From Clostridia bacterium (lineage in GTDB: Bacteria > Bacillota > Clostridia > Oscillospirales > CAG-382), in NCBI GenBank assembly GCA_017613815.1, contig JAGADB010000126.1:1-6866 (forward strand): a stretch of DNA of 6,866 nt, read 5' to 3'. Under the pieces are notes generated by a model that was not told where the DNA came from, ran no database searches, and saw only the letters and a list, made by a program, of their open reading frames with translations. This document shows, in pieces, positions 5,063 through 6,866 of the stretch. Each line of letters opens with the position of its first letter. Position 1 is the stretch's first letter. A program made the position numbers and the translations under genes.

Positions 5063-6628
5063 TTAAACTAAATCATACGCGCATATTGCGCCCGAAAGTG
5101 TGTTTACGATTATCTCGTACGAGCCGTCGCCGTCGATATCGCTTACAACCGGCTTTGCCATGCTGCCGTTTGATTTCCTGCCCTTTTCCTTACTGTCGGG
5201 AAGCGGGGTTTTATAAAGAAGTCTGCCCTCGTAATTCAGTATATAAAGGCTTCCCCTCGTTATTCCGTAACCCTGCTCCGTATCGAAATACGAGCAGAAC
5301 ACTATCTCCTTTTTGCCGTCGAAGTCAAGGTCGCGGCACACTACCGGAGACGCGTATTCATACTGCGGGCTTGTGCGCGAGGTCAAATTATACGGCCAGG
5401 CGTACGGCTCTTTTTTACTAAGCGAAAAGCAGTGCACTTTTCCGTTATACGAGTTGAAGAGTATTTCCTTTATGCCGTCGCCGTCGATATCCTCCGCGCA
5501 GGGAAGCGAGAACACGCCCGACGCGATATTCGTTTCGTTCTGGTACAGCGGACGGCCGAGGTCTGTGGGGATTGTCTCCCAGTTATAGCCGAGTTTATCG
5601 TTTCTGTAACGCGTTCTGTCGCCGTTAAGTATTGCGACCGACATATATTCGCTCGGCGGGTAGGTTACGTACTTTCTGTTGCACATCAAAACCGACGTTA
5701 TTATCTCGGGTTTGCCGTCGAAATCAACGTCGCTCACCGTAACGCCCGCGTGTCCGAATTCCGCTTTATAAAGGGTCTCCCTTTTTTCGTTGCCCGTAAC
5801 CGCAAAACCGAAGCCGCGGTTTTCTCCGCGTATTTCAAAAGCGTAATTCTCGTAAAACGCCACCTCGCCCCAGTTCCTGCCGCCGAACACGACAGGGTTT
5901 GCGGGGTACGGTTTTCCGTCCGGCTCGAAAACGCACAGATACGACATATCGCTCGGCGCTATTATTTCAAGTATGCCGTCGCCGTTAAGGTCGGCGGTCG
6001 TTATTCCGTCCATAAAAATGCCGTAAAGCAGCTGCTTTTCGGTGTCGGGAGTCTGCGGCCAGCCGTCTCTTATCGTTCCGTCGAAATTATAGACGTATAT
6101 GCTCGTAATGCTCTCTATTCCGAGTCCCGCGATTATCTCTTTTTTTCCGTCGTTTTCAAGGTCCGCAACTTCTATCGACCTTACCGAAACGTCGGCGGGT
6201 ATCTGCGGCCAGCCGGGAAGAAAATAGCCGTCGGCGCTAAGCACCGATATCACTCCGTGTCCGTGTCCCGTTATGATTTCTTTTTTTCCGTCGCCGTCTA
6301 TATCGGAAACCTCGGCGTCGGGCCAGGTATGGCCGTTGCTTACGCCGAATTCGGCAAACGCGGTATTTCTGTCCTTTCCGGAATTAACCTTCCACTTCTC
6401 TTTGCCGGTTTCAGCGTCGAGCACGGTTATCGAGTAGTTCGAAAACACTATCTCGATTTTGCCGTCGCCGTCGATATCTTCTACTGCCGGCGAGGAATAG
6501 TACGCTTCCTCCGTCCAGCCCGAAAGCGTGCCGGCGTTTTCATATTTCAGCACGGGGCTTATGCCCGCCGAAACCGAAAACGGAGCCGTTATCAGAAAGA
6601 TTATGAAAAGCGTTGCGATTTTTTTCAT
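5063..6628 (-). CDS. Secreted FG-GAP/VCBS-type beta-propeller protein with calcium-loop repeats
   Basis: A 521-residue exported protein. Residues 1-21 form a Sec signal peptide: two lysines, a hydrophobic core and VSA before a likely cleavage site after Ala21. Eight D-x-[DNE]-x-D-G-x-x-E-I loops follow near residues 51, 109, 156, 213, 300, 380, 433 and 497, for example DIDGDGKIEI, DLNGDGILEI and DVDFDGKPEI. These are the calcium-binding loops of FG-GAP/VCBS repeats, which fold as beta-propeller blades as in integrin alpha subunits. Spacing is uneven (about 47-87 residues), with longer insertions in the middle. No sortase motif, C-terminal membrane anchor or S-layer domain is visible, so it is either released or held by partners. 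The ATG is supported by GGAG at 6635-6638, 6 nt upstream. It overlaps the preceding reading frame by ATGA, implying translational coupling. Binding partner or ligand is unknown; enzymatic activity is not indicated. Confidence 0.88.
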   Translation of the reverse strand: MKKIATLFIIFLITAPFSVSAGISPVLKYENAGTLSGWTEEAYYSSPAVEDIDGDGKIEIVFSNYSITVLDAETGKEKWKVNSGKDRNTAFAEFGVSNGHTWPDAEVSDIDGDGKKEIITGHGHGVISVLSADGYFLPGWPQIPADVSVRSIEVADLENDGKKEIIAGLGIESITSIYVYNFDGTIRDGWPQTPDTEKQLLYGIFMDGITTADLNGDGILEIIAPSDMSYLCVFEPDGKPYPANPVVFGGRNWGEVAFYENYAFEIRGENRGFGFAVTGNEKRETLYKAEFGHAGVTVSDVDFDGKPEIITSVLMCNRKYVTYPPSEYMSVAILNGDRTRYRNDKLGYNWETIPTDLGRPLYQNETNIASGVFSLPCAEDIDGDGIKEILFNSYNGKVHCFSLSKKEPYAWPYNLTSRTSPQYEYASPVVCRDLDFDGKKEIVFCSYFDTEQGYGITRGSLYILNYEGRLLYKTPLPDSKEKGRKSNGSMAKPVVSDIDGDGSYEIIVNTLSGAICAYDLV

Positions 6629-6866
6629 GTCCTACTCCGTTCCGCACCGGCACTTCTGTCGGTTACCATATAATTTGCGCCCTCGCTCGTCGTTTTTATG
6701 ACTATAAACGAATAATCCTTATTCTTATCGAGTCCGTATATATAAATCTCGTTTATATAGCCCGCGCCCGTTGCGTCGGGATAGGAAATTTCCCCTTTTT
6801 CGTATCTGACGTCTCCGTTAGTCTTCATTTCAGCCATTACTCCGCCTTTTTCCATATAAAAGACGC
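6625..6866 (-). CDS. Unrecognised protein, probably the C-terminal part of a gene cut by the window edge
   Basis: The minus-strand frame is open from the window end to a TGA at 6625-6627, giving about 79 visible residues ending TDRSAGAERSRT. I do not recognise it. It is mostly polar, with a beta-rich stretch (YINEIYIYGLDKNKDYSFIVIKTTSEGANYMVTD) and no membrane helix. The ATG at 6855 has no ribosome binding site and the frame runs on upstream of it (Val-Phe-Tyr), so a longer gene is the simplest reading. A small protein of 70 residues starting at the ATG at 6837 is also possible, because AAGG and GGAG lie just upstream. The stop overlaps the start of the FG-GAP gene as ATGA, so the two are co-translated and may act together at the cell surface. 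Confidence 0.6.
   Translation of the reverse strand, partial: VFYMEKGGVMAEMKTNGDVRYEKGEISYPDATGAGYINEIYIYGLDKNKDYSFIVIKTTSEGANYMVTDRSAGAERSRT

Noticed and set aside
5432..6673. 413-residue open frame on the plus strand
   Set aside because: It is antisense to the FG-GAP gene, has low-complexity Arg/Tyr/Val composition typical of a shadow frame, lacks a recognisable domain, and lies opposite a gene with clear motifs and a ribosome binding site.
6837..6855. ATG at 6855 as the real start of the gene before the FG-GAP protein
   Set aside because: No ribosome binding site precedes it and the frame continues upstream to the window end. If the gene does start inside the window, the ATG at 6837 is better supported.

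Overview
The window looks like chromosomal DNA of a Gram-positive Clostridia-type bacterium of moderate GC, probably an uncultured gut lineage (an inference). The support is a YybS/DUF2232–GdpP pair, a Soj-type ParA, GGAG-type ribosome binding sites, consensus sigma-A promoters and tRNAs with encoded CCA. No phage, transposase or CRISPR locus is visible. Apart from the first gene and two tRNAs, every gene lies on the minus strand.

Layout. (1) Bases 1-378, plus strand: the C-terminal part of a TrmO/TsaA-type tRNA methyltransferase, cut by the window edge and followed by a rho-independent terminator. (2) Bases 429-670: no gene, but a dense array of hairpins separated by ATGATGAT units on the left and ATCATCAT units on the right. 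(3) Bases 4547 to 671, minus strand: an apparent three-gene operon of a YybS/DUF2232 membrane protein, the c-di-AMP phosphodiesterase GdpP and an orphan ParA/Soj ATPase. Gaps are 32 and 23 nt, and a likely promoter lies near 4590-4618. (4) Bases 4691-4921, plus strand: a self-contained tRNA operon with a strong extended -10 promoter, tRNA-Glu(CTC), tRNA-Glu(TTC) and a perfect hairpin terminator. (5) Bases 4929-5015: a second, different array with three exact GTGAAATC units between short GC-rich inverted repeats, then a terminator hairpin. (6) Bases 6866 to 5063, minus strand: the end of an unrecognised gene overlapping, by ATGA, a secreted FG-GAP beta-propeller protein with eight calcium-loop motifs.

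Functionally, YybS and GdpP form a conserved Firmicutes envelope/second-messenger pair. In Bacillus they are followed by rplI and dnaC; here ParA follows instead and no parB is in view. The least explained part of the window is the pair of hairpin arrays. Each sits between convergent transcription units, each is bounded on at least one side by a hairpin with T-tracts on both strands, and each has its own spacer sequence. They are the best candidates for an undescribed element family.
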